This document shows, piece after piece, positions 38,135 to 46,777 of a stretch of DNA of 64,000 nucleotides. Location of the stretch: assembly GCA_019638395.1 (NCBI GenBank), contig JAHBTX010000005.1, forward strand, positions 62,001 to 126,000. The letters are read 5' to 3'. Source of the stretch: Cyclobacteriaceae bacterium. Its GTDB lineage: Bacteria; Bacteroidota; Bacteroidia; Cytophagales; Cyclobacteriaceae. The translations under genes and the position numbers were made by a program. The number at the start of each line of letters is the position of its first letter. The stretch's first letter is position 1. The notes beneath the pieces are model-generated. The model was not told the origin of the DNA. It did no database searches and saw only the letters and a list, made by a program, of their open reading frames with translations.

Positions 38135-38209
38135 ACCGATTATTGCGTTAATGATCATTGAAAAGCAACATCTGCTTTTTCCTTATCTTAGCCTGTTTAT
38201 TGCCGTATT

Positions 38210-40927
38210 TTGAAGTACCTTATCTTTCAATTCAAGCAGCAGCGTACTCTTTTCCTTGCGGGATTGATTGCACTGTTTTGCCTTGCAACTGAAGTAAGCG
38301 TAGCGCAGGATAAACGGCCCATCAACAACAAATCCACCATTCGGCAAACGCGAGCTAAGTCGGTTAAGAAAAAAGAAAAAGCCACCACACGCGATCTGGC
38401 CGGTTATAAACTCCGCACAGCCAATCAATCTTCGGCACAGCGCGCGGTTTCAACTTTTAAATCGCCTTACAAAGCCAACAGGCAATCAGGCGACCGGGCC
38501 GGCCAACCAATTGGTGGAAAGCCTGTGGGAATTCGCTCGCGCGCTATCAATGCCGGCAGGGCTAATGTTTACCCGCAGAAGGGACCGTTCGTAAATCATT
38601 CTTCCAAATCGCCCGAAAGGGCTTATGATAATCGTAAACAACTTTCGCGCTTAGCGCAATTACAAACCCGGCAAGATCCGCCCGGTCGCAAGCAACGAAT
38701 TACTCCCCGTTCAGGCTCGCAGGCTTATGTAACCCGCGGTCGTAAAAATGTGTATTGGGGAAAATACTCGAAAGGCGAACGTGCTTTTACAACCGATCTG
38801 GCCGGCAGACCTTTGCGAACTAAAAATTTCCGTTCACCTGCTAATCCACTTGTCAAAGCTGATAACCCCTATTACGGCCGTAAAGACCGGGGTGATCGTG
38901 CCTATAACGGCTCCTTCCGTTCAGGTTATGCAACCGCATCAAGGCGTGGGGAGCGTGCGTGGAAAGGTGATGTGGCGGGGCACGCTATTCGCAGAAGTGC
39001 TGGCCGCGACAATCAAGTAGCAGGCCAGCGAGGCGATGGCCCAAAAATTTCGCCCGGATTCAGTGCCCGTATCATTCGAAAAGATTTAGCGCGCATAAGC
39101 GGAAATAAAAGAAAACTGGGTGGCGGATCCATCAGCGGCACACTCGGATCGAATAAGCCGTTGCCTCCACGCCAACCCGGAATGGGCGGAAATTTTATGA
39201 AACAGGATTTTGGTAAGCTAAAAGGTATCAAAACTCTGAAAGGCGGTGGTTCCGTTTCCGGAAAGTATAGTTCCAATCAGCCACTAACCCCCCGGCCACC
39301 CGGAGCAAGCGCAAATTTTATGCGTAAAGATTTGAGTAAGCTGCGCGGTATTAAACCGCTTAAAGGCGGTGGTAGTATTTCGGCACAAATGAAACGGGGC
39401 CAGAATACCCCCCTTACGGTACGAATGCCCGCCAACCCTAAATCTGCCAGTATGCAAGCTAACTACAGGGGTACCACACCCCGTATTGAGCGCAGTTTCA
39501 GCCAAACCGGCTTAAGTTATTCAGGCAACATAAAAGCTGCCCGGCCGCCAAAAGGCGGGGGCAGCATAAGTGGTTTTAATCGCAACAATAACAATATGCC
39601 GGTTGCCGTGCGTCAACCCATGGATCAGCGTGCAGCCAGGTTTCAGGGTAATTACCGCGGCTTTATACCACAAAGCAGTGCTAAACGCAATTTTAGTCAG
39701 CAAGGGCTTAGCTATACCGGTAACATAAAAGCCGGCCGGCCATTAAAGGGTGGCGGCAGCATTAGTGGTTCGTGGAACAATAAAGGCGAACCAATTACGG
39801 TAAAAACTCCGGGTTCTGCATCAGCCCGGGTGGCTACCTTTCAGGGAAATCTAAAGCAAGGACCAAAACAATTCAGCCAGGCTGGTTATGGTTATTCTGG
39901 AGATATTCCACAACGCAAAAAATCATTTAGCCGCGAAGGCTATGATTGGTCTGGCTATGCAAAGGCGAGCAAACCTCTGAAAGGTGGTGGCAGTGTAAGC
40001 GGGCAAGTATGGAATAATAAAGAGCAACCTTTACCGGCAAAGTATTCGGCTAATAAGGCAGCCCGGTTTCAGGGCGATTTACCCTTTGTGCGTAAATCGT
40101 TTAGTCGCGAGGGGTATGATTGGGCAGGTTATGATCGCACCCGCAAACCCGAAAAAGGCGGTGGTAGTATAAGCGGCCAACTGTGGAACAATAAGGAACA
40201 ACCCATACCGGCCCGAACTCCAACCGGTAAGCAAGCAAGCGAAGTAGGCTATTCCGGAAAAATTAAATTACCGCTGCTGAAACGGGAGTATGTTCGGAAT
40301 CCGAATGCAGCAGAACTGGCTTTGAAAAAACACAGCCCTTATGAAAATGTCTATTCAGCAAACAACCTTACAGCCCGTGTTAAGCAACGCGAAACGGGTA
40401 AGAATAAACTTTCCGCAAAGGGTGCTTTACCGGGGCTTTCACCCAGCCGCGAAACTGTTAAGGCCGGAGAATACATTGGCACCCTTAAACGCTATTGGGA
40501 GTACAAGCATAATCCCAGCAGTGCCGATGCAGCACTTAATACCATTAAATATTCGAAGTCGTTTGCCGATGCTACTTCTTACGCAGGCAAGGTTAGGCTT
40601 ACCAAAAACTACCGGCATGCTCCGTTAGCCGACAAAGATGCCTTAAAGGTGTTGGCTCCCGGAAGAGCCTATGCCCGTATTGGCGATTACCAGGGCAATA
40701 TTCGCATGAATAAATACAATCATAAAAAACATTTTCCCGATGCCACCTTCGCCCATAATAAGGATAACAATGTGAAAGGTGAAAGAACCATTTTTACCAA
40801 TATCAAGTTGTTATGGGCAGGTGTATTTAAACGCCAGAGCACACAGCCCGATGCCGTTAAGGATAAGGTGCGCAAACCGCGTTATGACAAGAAGGAAAAA
40901 GAATTGTGGAAAGACCTGTACGACTAA
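38210..40927 (+). CDS. Exported basic repeat protein with GGGS[IV]SG motifs
   Basis: A 905-residue protein of unknown family. The start is TTG (38210); no ATG occurs in frame until far inside. A signal peptide follows (LFLAGLIALFCLATEVSVAQ). The protein is rich in Lys, Arg, Gly and Ser. Seven copies of a KGGGSISG-type motif occur between about 39119 and 40175, spaced 38-78 residues apart. The last five units add Phe-Ser-Arg/Gln, Gly-Tyr and WNNKEQP-type segments. The C-terminal third has a second repeat with H-x-P-x-A-D-x-x-A-L patterns (three to four units). The next gene, ytxJ, overlaps by one base. It is probably a periplasmic or surface protein; no enzyme motif is visible. Confidence 0.75.
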   Translation: MKYLIFQFKQQRTLFLAGLIALFCLATEVSVAQDKRPINNKSTIRQTRAKSVKKKEKATTRDLAGYKLRTANQSSAQRAVSTFKSPYKANRQSGDRAGQPIGGKPVGIRSRAINAGRANVYPQKGPFVNHSSKSPERAYDNRKQLSRLAQLQTRQDPPGRKQRITPRSGSQAYVTRGRKNVYWGKYSKGERAFTTDLAGRPLRTKNFRSPANPLVKADNPYYGRKDRGDRAYNGSFRSGYATASRRGERAWKGDVAGHAIRRSAGRDNQVAGQRGDGPKISPGFSARIIRKDLARISGNKRKLGGGSISGTLGSNKPLPPRQPGMGGNFMKQDFGKLKGIKTLKGGGSVSGKYSSNQPLTPRPPGASANFMRKDLSKLRGIKPLKGGGSISAQMKRGQNTPLTVRMPANPKSASMQANYRGTTPRIERSFSQTGLSYSGNIKAARPPKGGGSISGFNRNNNNMPVAVRQPMDQRAARFQGNYRGFIPQSSAKRNFSQQGLSYTGNIKAGRPLKGGGSISGSWNNKGEPITVKTPGSASARVATFQGNLKQGPKQFSQAGYGYSGDIPQRKKSFSREGYDWSGYAKASKPLKGGGSVSGQVWNNKEQPLPAKYSANKAARFQGDLPFVRKSFSREGYDWAGYDRTRKPEKGGGSISGQLWNNKEQPIPARTPTGKQASEVGYSGKIKLPLLKREYVRNPNAAELALKKHSPYENVYSANNLTARVKQRETGKNKLSAKGALPGLSPSRETVKAGEYIGTLKRYWEYKHNPSSADAALNTIKYSKSFADATSYAGKVRLTKNYRHAPLADKDALKVLAPGRAYARIGDYQGNIRMNKYNHKKHFPDATFAHNKDNNVKGERTIFTNIKLLWAGVFKRQSTQPDAVKDKVRKPRYDKKEKELWKDLYD

Positions 40928-41277
40928 TGAATTGGATTGAACTTAAAGAAGCCGGTCAACTTGAAATTATCAAGGCCGAATCGCACCAACAACCAGTTCT
41001 TATTTTTAAACACAGCACCCGTTGCTCCATAAGCCGGGCAGTTTTAGATAGATTGGAACGTAATTGGCATATCGACCTTGCCACTATTAAACCGTACTTT
41101 CTGGATTTGCTCACCTACCGAAGTATATCCAACCAAATTGCTGCAGACTTTGCCATAGAGCACGAGTCGCCACAGGCAATTCTGATTTATCAGAACAAAC
41201 CGCTCTATGCACAATCGCATTTTGGAATAGACCTGGCAGAAATTAATCGGGCTGCCAACAAAACGGTAGTGTCTTAG
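40927..41277 (+). CDS. ytxJ: Bacillithiol-system redox protein YtxJ
   Basis: A 116-residue thioredoxin-like protein matching the YtxJ family by length and the FKHSTRCSISR motif, with its single active cysteine C33. The family is linked to bacillithiol-using bacteria and is thought to reduce mixed disulfides (monothiol bacilliredoxin-like); the exact role is inference. TAATG joins it to the repeat protein (one-base overlap), so they are translated together. bshC is at 24078. Confidence 0.85.
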   Translation: MNWIELKEAGQLEIIKAESHQQPVLIFKHSTRCSISRAVLDRLERNWHIDLATIKPYFLDLLTYRSISNQIAADFAIEHESPQAILIYQNKPLYAQSHFGIDLAEINRAANKTVVS

Positions 41278-41681
41278 AAATTAAACACAACAGTTTGCTT
41301 TACACTATCGGCCAAGCTTAAAGCTACCGGACAGGTAAGCGCAGCATTTTTCAATTTTTGTTTTTGAATATCCGTTGCAACCAAACCGGGGTGCGAAAAA
41401 GTGATTTGTATCTCCGCTATTTTTCGCGGATTAGAAGCCATAATTTTTTCTACTTCGGCAGTAAGCCCTTGTAACTCCACACCTTCGCGCTCGGCTACCA
41501 TGCCCATAATCGTCATCATGCAACTACTTAATGCAGCACTTACCAGATCGGTGGGGCTAAATGCTTCGCCACGTCCGTTGTTATCGGTTGGTGCATCGGT
41601 AACAATTAAATTGCCCGATTTTAGATGTTTTGCCTGCGTGCGCAGGTTGCCCAGGTATTCTACAATTGCCATAATTGCCAT
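41274..41681 (-). CDS. OsmC/Ohr-family peroxide-reductase-like protein
   Basis: A 135-residue protein with the two active-site cysteines of OsmC: C54 in ALSSCMMTIMGM and C117 in NAALTCPVALSL. It belongs to the YhfA-like branch of organic hydroperoxide reductases. The ATG at 41681 or 41672 gives the family start; the longer frame to 41759 reads into the promoter of the next gene. Convergent with ytxJ (4-base overlap), it adds to the thiol/oxidant theme. Confidence 0.88.
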   Translation of the reverse strand: MAIMAIVEYLGNLRTQAKHLKSGNLIVTDAPTDNNGRGEAFSPTDLVSAALSSCMMTIMGMVAEREGVELQGLTAEVEKIMASNPRKIAEIQITFSHPGLVATDIQKQKLKNAALTCPVALSLADSVKQTVVFNF

Positions 41682-41750
41682 AACAAAGTCTATTTTTTGT
41701 GCGTTAGTTGTTTTACTTTTAGTTTTCGGAAAGGAACGAATGCCGTGGGT

Positions 41751-42488
41751 ATGAAGCAAGTTTTAAATCTGGTTCTTATTGGGCTAATACTAAGTGTAGT
41801 TTATCCTGCAGGGGCACAAACGCAGGATAGCTATGAATATAACTCTGAATTTACATGGGGTATTAATAAAAATTCTGCCGGTGGTTTTATTGGTGGCCTT
41901 GTATTTAAAAAGGCCCGAAAACTCACCAACAATATGCTTGAAACTTATGGGTTGGAGATAATGAATGTTAAACATCCGCAGGAAGTACGTCATAGTTCCA
42001 TCTATACCGGCAACTTTTTTATCTACGGAAAAAGTAATTATCTGTATGCGTTGCGGTTTCAGTATGGCCGCGATTTCATTCTGTTTTCGAAAGCCCCTCA
42101 GCAAGGTGTAGAAATTAAAGCCGTTTTTGCAGCCGGGCCAAGCTTAGGTGTTGTAGCTCCTTACTATATTGAGCGGGCGGTTGACAACAGCATCTGGACA
42201 TCGAGGCGCGAGCAATACAATCCGGCTAATCCGGAGCATGTGTATTCTAACATTCTGGGCACTGGAAATATTTTTGAAGGTATTGGCGATTCTAAAATTC
42301 AGCCCGGAGCCAACCTGAAGGCCGCCATTAATTTTGAGCTGGGATTTCTCAAATCGCAGGTAACAGGTTTTGAAATCGGGGTACTGGTAGATTCTTATTT
42401 CAAGAAAATCGAAATCATGCCATCTACCGAAAATAGAGCTATCTACCCTACCGTGTTTATCACAATGTTCTACGGCAACCGTAAATAA
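41751..42488 (+). CDS. Predicted outer membrane barrel protein
   Basis: A 245-residue protein. The ATG at 41751 gives a signal peptide (LIGLILSVVYPAGAQ); the longer frame runs through an OsmC leader. The mature part has alternating beta strands (SEFTWGINKN, GGFIGGLVFKK, YLYALRFQYGRDF) and a C-terminal YPTVFITMFYGNRK, like a small beta-barrel. It is a conserved-looking hypothetical of Bacteroidota; function not known. Confidence 0.72.
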   Translation: MKQVLNLVLIGLILSVVYPAGAQTQDSYEYNSEFTWGINKNSAGGFIGGLVFKKARKLTNNMLETYGLEIMNVKHPQEVRHSSIYTGNFFIYGKSNYLYALRFQYGRDFILFSKAPQQGVEIKAVFAAGPSLGVVAPYYIERAVDNSIWTSRREQYNPANPEHVYSNILGTGNIFEGIGDSKIQPGANLKAAINFELGFLKSQVTGFEIGVLVDSYFKKIEIMPSTENRAIYPTVFITMFYGNRK

Positions 42489-42546
42489 TTTCCATAAAAA
42501 ATTCTGGTTTTTCTGTGACTGGCCTGCGCCAAGTGGATTCTATTGC

Positions 42547-42554
42547 TATATTTG
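42547..42554 (+). promoter_or_regulatory. -7 element TATATTTG of tonB
   Basis: TATATTTG matches TAnnTTTG exactly, 28 bases before the tonB ATG. No clear -33 TTG is present at the usual spacing. Confidence 0.5.
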
Positions 42555-42582
42555 AAATTCCTAAACTGTAAAGATTTCGCGT

Positions 42583-43254
42583 ATGGAAGCTAAAAAGACC
42601 GATAAAGCGGATTTAACCAAAAAGACGTCCTTTTTCTTTAGCATAGGGCTATTGGTAACGCTTGGCATTGCATTTATGGCCTTTGAATGGAAGAGCTATG
42701 ATGAATTGGTAGAAATTCAGGGCAAAAGCACGAACGTATTTGAGGAGATGATAGAGGTACCTCCTACCGAGCAACCACCTCCACCAGCACCCATTATTCA
42801 ACAACCCCAAATTGTTGAAGTACCAGACGAAGAAGAGATTAAAGAAGATATTCAACTAAAATTTGATGTTGAAGTAACAGAAGATACTAAGGTAGAGCAG
42901 GTGATTGTTGCCCCTGTTGAAGAAAAAGAAGATGTAGATCAAATCTTTAGTGTGGTTGAAGAAACTGCCGAACCTAAGGGTGGTATGCCAGCCTTTTACA
43001 AATATGTAAGTGAAAAAATGAAATATCCGGCTCAGGCCCGAAGAATGGGCGTTGAAGGCCGTGTGTTCGTTGAGTTTGTAGTGAACCGCGATGGTTCAAT
43101 TGTAGATGTTAAGTCTATTAAAGGAATTGGTGCCGGTTGCGATGAAGAAGCTGTACGTGTAGTGCAAAGCGCACCAGCCTGGAAGCCCGGTAAACAAAGA
43201 GGAAAGCCTGTGCGGCAGAAAATGGTTATTCCGATCATCTTTAAACTCGGATAA
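42583..43254 (+). CDS. tonB: Energy transducer TonB
   Basis: A 223-residue TonB. A membrane anchor (FFFSIGLLVTLGIAFMAFEW) is followed by a Pro- and Glu-rich periplasmic linker (PPTEQPPPPAPIIQQP). The C-terminal TonB domain (about 130-223) has MKYPAQARRMGVEGRVFVEF, VVNRDGSIVDVKSI and VPIIFKLG. It should couple the inner-membrane proton motive force to TonB-dependent receptors such as the Oar-like protein at 8544. ExbB/ExbD are not adjacent. Confidence 0.95.
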   Translation: MEAKKTDKADLTKKTSFFFSIGLLVTLGIAFMAFEWKSYDELVEIQGKSTNVFEEMIEVPPTEQPPPPAPIIQQPQIVEVPDEEEIKEDIQLKFDVEVTEDTKVEQVIVAPVEEKEDVDQIFSVVEETAEPKGGMPAFYKYVSEKMKYPAQARRMGVEGRVFVEFVVNRDGSIVDVKSIKGIGAGCDEEAVRVVQSAPAWKPGKQRGKPVRQKMVIPIIFKLG

Positions 43255-43279
43255 TATTTACCTAAAGAAATAGCTAAAG

Positions 43280-43308
43280 AAAAACCCGGGCATTGTCCGG
43301 GTTTTTTA
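43280..43308. terminator. Bidirectional terminator between tonB and chrA
   Basis: AAAAACCCGG (43280-43289), loop GCATTGT, CCGGGTTTTTT. T-runs flank it on both strands, so it can end both the plus-strand tonB and the convergent minus-strand chrA transcripts. Confidence 0.88.
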
Positions 43309-43325
43309 TTGTTTGAATTGTTGTG

Positions 43326-44534
43326 TTATAAAATTAACCCGCCCGCAAGCCCAATCAGAATAACAGCCCAGCCGGGAATTTTGGTAAAAGCGGTAAGAAG
43401 AAAAGTGCCAGCAACAAACCCAATGTTGGTTACAAGCGATACACTGGGGTCGGTAACCAAGGGTTGAAATAACAAAACGGCTGCTGCTGCAACCAGACCT
43501 GCACTGGCTGCATTTATACCTTCTAATGATGCCCGTATGGGCCTGAATTTTTTTAGACTATCCCAAATGCGAATCAAAAAAAATATCAGAAAAGTTCCGG
43601 GTAAAAAAATTCCAGCAGCAGACATAATAGCTCCAATCATCTGACCTACAATACCGTAATCGCGCATAGCCAGCGCACCTATGTAAGAACTAAATGAAAA
43701 CACCGGGCCTGGCAAACCTTGTACAAACGCATAGCCGGAAAGAAACTCCTCGGAAGAGAGGTATTGCTTAGGAGCATATTGCACAAACTCGGTGTACAAC
43801 ATGGGTGTAAGCACCTGGCCGCCTCCAAAAATTAAACTCCCGTTTCGGTAAAAATTTTCGAACAACCGTACCGGCAAAAACTCGGGGATTGATTTGGTAG
43901 CAGCACCCAGCAAAGCAGCAAACACCAATACGCCACCCCACAAAAAAAAATTAGCCCACGATACATCAATTTTTTGTTTCTCCTGGCGAGGATGTGCTTT
44001 GTAATTAAGCGCGGTAATCAATCCGGCCACTAATAGAATTAACGGAAACACAACCGGTGATTTACTAAAGTATGTGGCCACACCGGCCAATATCATAATA
44101 ACCGCTCCCCGCCTTGTTGTTACAGTTTTTAAACTAATTGAATAAGCTGCATATGCCACAAACCCAACTGCCATGGGTTGAATAAAGCGTGTAAACTCTA
44201 ATGAAGCATGCTTAACTGCAAAACTATTGATGAGAATACCGGCCACCGTCATAATGGCAACCGAGGGTAACAACCATATAAGCAATGTAAGATAGGCTAA
44301 TCGGGCGCCACCCAACTTGTAGCCTATCAAAGAAAGTGTTTGTGTAGAACTTGGCCCGGGTACCACCTGGCAAAGTGCATTCAACTCAATCAACTCTTCT
44401 TCGGTTATGTAGTTGCGCTTTTGTACCAACACATTTTGGAAATGTGCAATGTGGGCTTGCGGTCCGCCAAAACAAGTTACCGATAGCAGGAATACGTCTT
44501 TTAAAAAATCCCGATACCGTATTCCTTGCTTCAC
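43326..44534 (-). CDS. chrA: Chromate transporter ChrA (long form)
   Basis: A 402-residue membrane protein with two homologous CHR halves. The first has FGGPQAHIAHFQ and VVPGPSSTQTLSLIGYKLGG. The second has FGGGQVLTPM and VQGLPGPVFSFSSYIGAL. The long two-domain form exports chromate in other bacteria, using the proton motive force. It lies 4 bases after the 2OG-Fe(II) oxygenase gene and is likely cotranscribed with it. Confidence 0.92.
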   Translation of the reverse strand: MKQGIRYRDFLKDVFLLSVTCFGGPQAHIAHFQNVLVQKRNYITEEELIELNALCQVVPGPSSTQTLSLIGYKLGGARLAYLTLLIWLLPSVAIMTVAGILINSFAVKHASLEFTRFIQPMAVGFVAYAAYSISLKTVTTRRGAVIMILAGVATYFSKSPVVFPLILLVAGLITALNYKAHPRQEKQKIDVSWANFFLWGGVLVFAALLGAATKSIPEFLPVRLFENFYRNGSLIFGGGQVLTPMLYTEFVQYAPKQYLSSEEFLSGYAFVQGLPGPVFSFSSYIGALAMRDYGIVGQMIGAIMSAAGIFLPGTFLIFFLIRIWDSLKKFRPIRASLEGINAASAGLVAAAAVLLFQPLVTDPSVSLVTNIGFVAGTFLLTAFTKIPGWAVILIGLAGGLIL

Positions 44535-44538
44535 AACT

Positions 44539-45510
44539 TTATTTTTTCAAGCCGATTTCGCGCAGGCGCTGATTCAAAAACGCACCGGCTGTTGTATCAT
44601 CCCAAAGTTTTGGGTGCTCCACATCCACACACGAAGGCAAAGCCGTAAGATCCATTTCGGAACGCGGGTGCATAAAGAAAGGGATGGAGTACCGGGGTGT
44701 GTTCATTAAATGTCTGGGCGGGTTTACTACGCGATGAATGGTGGACTTTAGTTTTTTGTTGGTTAGTCGTTCTAACATATCGCCTACGTTTACCACCAGT
44801 TGTTCTGGCAGTGCGGTAATTGGAATCCACTTACCATCTCTGCGCAATACTTGTAACCCATCGGCACTGGCGCCCATCAATAAAGTAATCAGGTTAATAT
44901 CGCCATGCTCGGCAGCACGTACTGCATCTTCCGGAACAGAATCCGGATCTTCAATCGGGAAATAATGAATGGGCCTGAGAATGCTGTTACCATGATGAAC
45001 TTTAGCATCAAAATAATTTTCAGGAAGGTTGAGGTAAAGAGCAATAGCCTTCAACATCTGAACTCCGGTTTTTTCAAGTCGCCTGTAAACTTCAAGTGCT
45101 GTTTCTTTGAACTCCGGTATTTCAGTTGGCCAAACATTATCCGGATATTCATTCTTGATCGGGTCGTTATCAAGCACTTCCTGTCCTACATGATAAAACT
45201 CTTTCAAATCACCGGTATTTCGACCCTTGGCATGTTCTTTACCCTTACCAATATAGCCGCGTTGTCCGGCCAGCCCGGCAATTTCATATTTCTGTTTAAC
45301 GACATCCGGCAACGCAAAAAACTTTTTAATGGTGCTATAAAGCTTTGCGGAAAGATCATCAGTAAGATAATGATTCTTGATTGCTACAAAACCGATGTTG
45401 TTGTAAGCAGCACCCAACTGCTGAACGAATTTATTTTTTCGTTGCGGATCGCCACTGGTAAAATCAGCCAGATCGAGTGAAGGTATTTCATCAAACAGGA
45501 TATCAGCCAT
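44539..45510 (-). CDS. Isopenicillin-N-synthase-like 2-oxoglutarate/Fe(II) oxygenase
   Basis: A 323-residue non-haem iron oxygenase of the IPNS/ethylene-forming type. The iron ligands are visible as H202, D204 (EHGDIN) and H259 (STIHRVVNP), with R273 of PRYSIPFF for the co-substrate carboxylate. An N-terminal DIOX_N domain (about 8-110) precedes the 2OG-Fe(II) domain (about 175-285). The natural substrate is not known. The adjacency to chrA does not define it. Confidence 0.9.
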   Translation of the reverse strand: MADILFDEIPSLDLADFTSGDPQRKNKFVQQLGAAYNNIGFVAIKNHYLTDDLSAKLYSTIKKFFALPDVVKQKYEIAGLAGQRGYIGKGKEHAKGRNTGDLKEFYHVGQEVLDNDPIKNEYPDNVWPTEIPEFKETALEVYRRLEKTGVQMLKAIALYLNLPENYFDAKVHHGNSILRPIHYFPIEDPDSVPEDAVRAAEHGDINLITLLMGASADGLQVLRRDGKWIPITALPEQLVVNVGDMLERLTNKKLKSTIHRVVNPPRHLMNTPRYSIPFFMHPRSEMDLTALPSCVDVEHPKLWDDTTAGAFLNQRLREIGLKK

Positions 45511-45615
45511 AGATGTACAAATTAAGATTACAAGCTAATTATTTTCGGTAAATTTACACACATGCCTTAAGTTGGGCATGATATTGGTCTGGTAAGCGAA
45601 CTAAATCTTTGAAGC

Positions 45616-46311
45616 ATGGAAACAATCAATAGAAGAAAATTTGTAAAACAAACCCTAACCGCTACTGCAGCATTAGCTGTTCCGGCATCGGCATTTGCAG
45701 AACTTATAACCCCGGCACTTCAGTTTTCGCAAGTAGCATTACCCTATGCAGCAAATGCATTGGAGCCCAACATTGATGCACTTACTATGGAAATACATTA
45801 TGGCAAACACCATACAGCTTATATCAAAAATGTAAACGATGCAATTGCCGCTGAGGCCATCAACTTTGCGACCGAGAAAGATTTTTTTGCTAACACTTCT
45901 AAGCTTTCAGCGAAAGCCCGCAACAATGGTGGAGGGGCCTGGAATCACAACTTTTTCTGGCAGGTGATGAAACCTAATGGAGGAGCGCCAACAGGAAAAA
46001 TTGCTGATGCCATTAATGGCACCTTCGGATCGGTAGATAAATTTAAGGAACAGTTTACACAAGCTGCCATGACTCGGTTTGGATCGGGCTGGGCCTGGTT
46101 GGTAAAAGATGGTAACACATTAAAAGTTGGAAGTACGCCCAACCAAGACAACCCAATGATGGACGTAAGTGATCTTAAAGGAACACCGCTGTTGGCATTA
46201 GATGTTTGGGAACACGCTTATTATCTAAAATACCAGAACAAACGCAACGAGTACGTGGCTAACTGGTGGAATGTGGTAAACTGGGATGAAGTGGCTAAAC
46301 GCTTGAATTAA
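45616..46311 (+). CDS. Exported Fe/Mn superoxide dismutase
   Basis: A 231-residue SOD that dismutates superoxide. The metal ligands H61 (EIHYGKHH), H111 (WNHNFFW), D196 and H200 (DVWEHAYY) are all present. Unlike the usual cytosolic enzyme it begins NRRKFVKQT followed by an Ala-rich stretch ending SAFAE, a twin-arginine signal peptide. It should therefore work folded in the periplasm. GG at 106-107 and the WNHN motif do not settle iron against manganese. Confidence 0.93.
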   Translation: METINRRKFVKQTLTATAALAVPASAFAELITPALQFSQVALPYAANALEPNIDALTMEIHYGKHHTAYIKNVNDAIAAEAINFATEKDFFANTSKLSAKARNNGGGAWNHNFFWQVMKPNGGAPTGKIADAINGTFGSVDKFKEQFTQAAMTRFGSGWAWLVKDGNTLKVGSTPNQDNPMMDVSDLKGTPLLALDVWEHAYYLKYQNKRNEYVANWWNVVNWDEVAKRLN

Positions 46312-46315
46312 GTTT

Positions 46316-46777
46316 GTGAAAAAGATAGTCGTACTCTTGCTACTGTTTATTTCGGCATTCAGTTTAAGCGCCCAAAATCGCACTGAAATAAAAATGTACA
46401 AAACCTTTGGTGGCACCCGGTTTGAAATGGATACGCTAGTGCTTAGTCCTAAGCAGGTATTAGAAGTTGTAAAAGTAGAACCACTTGCTTTCGAAAAGTT
46501 TAAGAGAGCTAAGGCTAATTACAATGCAGCCGGTGTATTAGGATTTACCGGTGGCGTGCTGGTTGGATTTCCGCTGGGCACAGCCATTGCCGGTGGCGAA
46601 CCCGAATGGGGAATGGCCATAGCAGGCGGTTTTTTGATTCTTGGTTCTTTCTCGCTTAATAATGTTTTCAAAAGTCATGCGTTTGAAGCCATCGAACTTT
46701 ACAACGGTAAAACGGCCCGCATAAAACCCCACTTTCAGTTTTACGGAACCGGTGCTCGCTTAGTGATGCACTTTTAA
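46316..46777 (+). CDS. Exported hypothetical membrane-associated protein
   Basis: A 153-residue protein beginning at GTG (46316), 4 bases after the SOD stop, so likely cotranscribed. A signal peptide (VVLLLLFISAFSLSAQ) precedes a polar segment TFGGTRFEMDTLVLSPKQ, then two hydrophobic stretches (about 65-110, GVLGFTGGVLVGFPLGTAIA and MAIAGGFLILG). No family was recognised. The end overlaps ribD (convergent) by 18 bases. Confidence 0.65.
   Translation: MKKIVVLLLLFISAFSLSAQNRTEIKMYKTFGGTRFEMDTLVLSPKQVLEVVKVEPLAFEKFKRAKANYNAAGVLGFTGGVLVGFPLGTAIAGGEPEWGMAIAGGFLILGSFSLNNVFKSHAFEAIELYNGKTARIKPHFQFYGTGARLVMHF

Noticed and set aside
38210-40927. Repeated GGGS DNA as a CRISPR array or recent tandem repeat
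   Set aside because: Spacing is irregular, the frame is open and the repeats are conserved at protein level only.
24078-41277. Bacillithiol genes as one cluster
   Set aside because: bshC and ytxJ lie about 15 kb apart in separate transcription units; the link is functional, not positional.
41625-41750. Extension of the outer membrane protein gene upstream from 41625
   Set aside because: It would place a cysteine-rich odd peptide before a perfect signal peptide at 41751 and overlap the OsmC gene.
43326-45510. chrA and the IPNS-like oxygenase as a chromate-resistance or antibiotic cluster
   Set aside because: Only close spacing links them; no other pathway gene (non-ribosomal synthetase, chromate reductase) is present.
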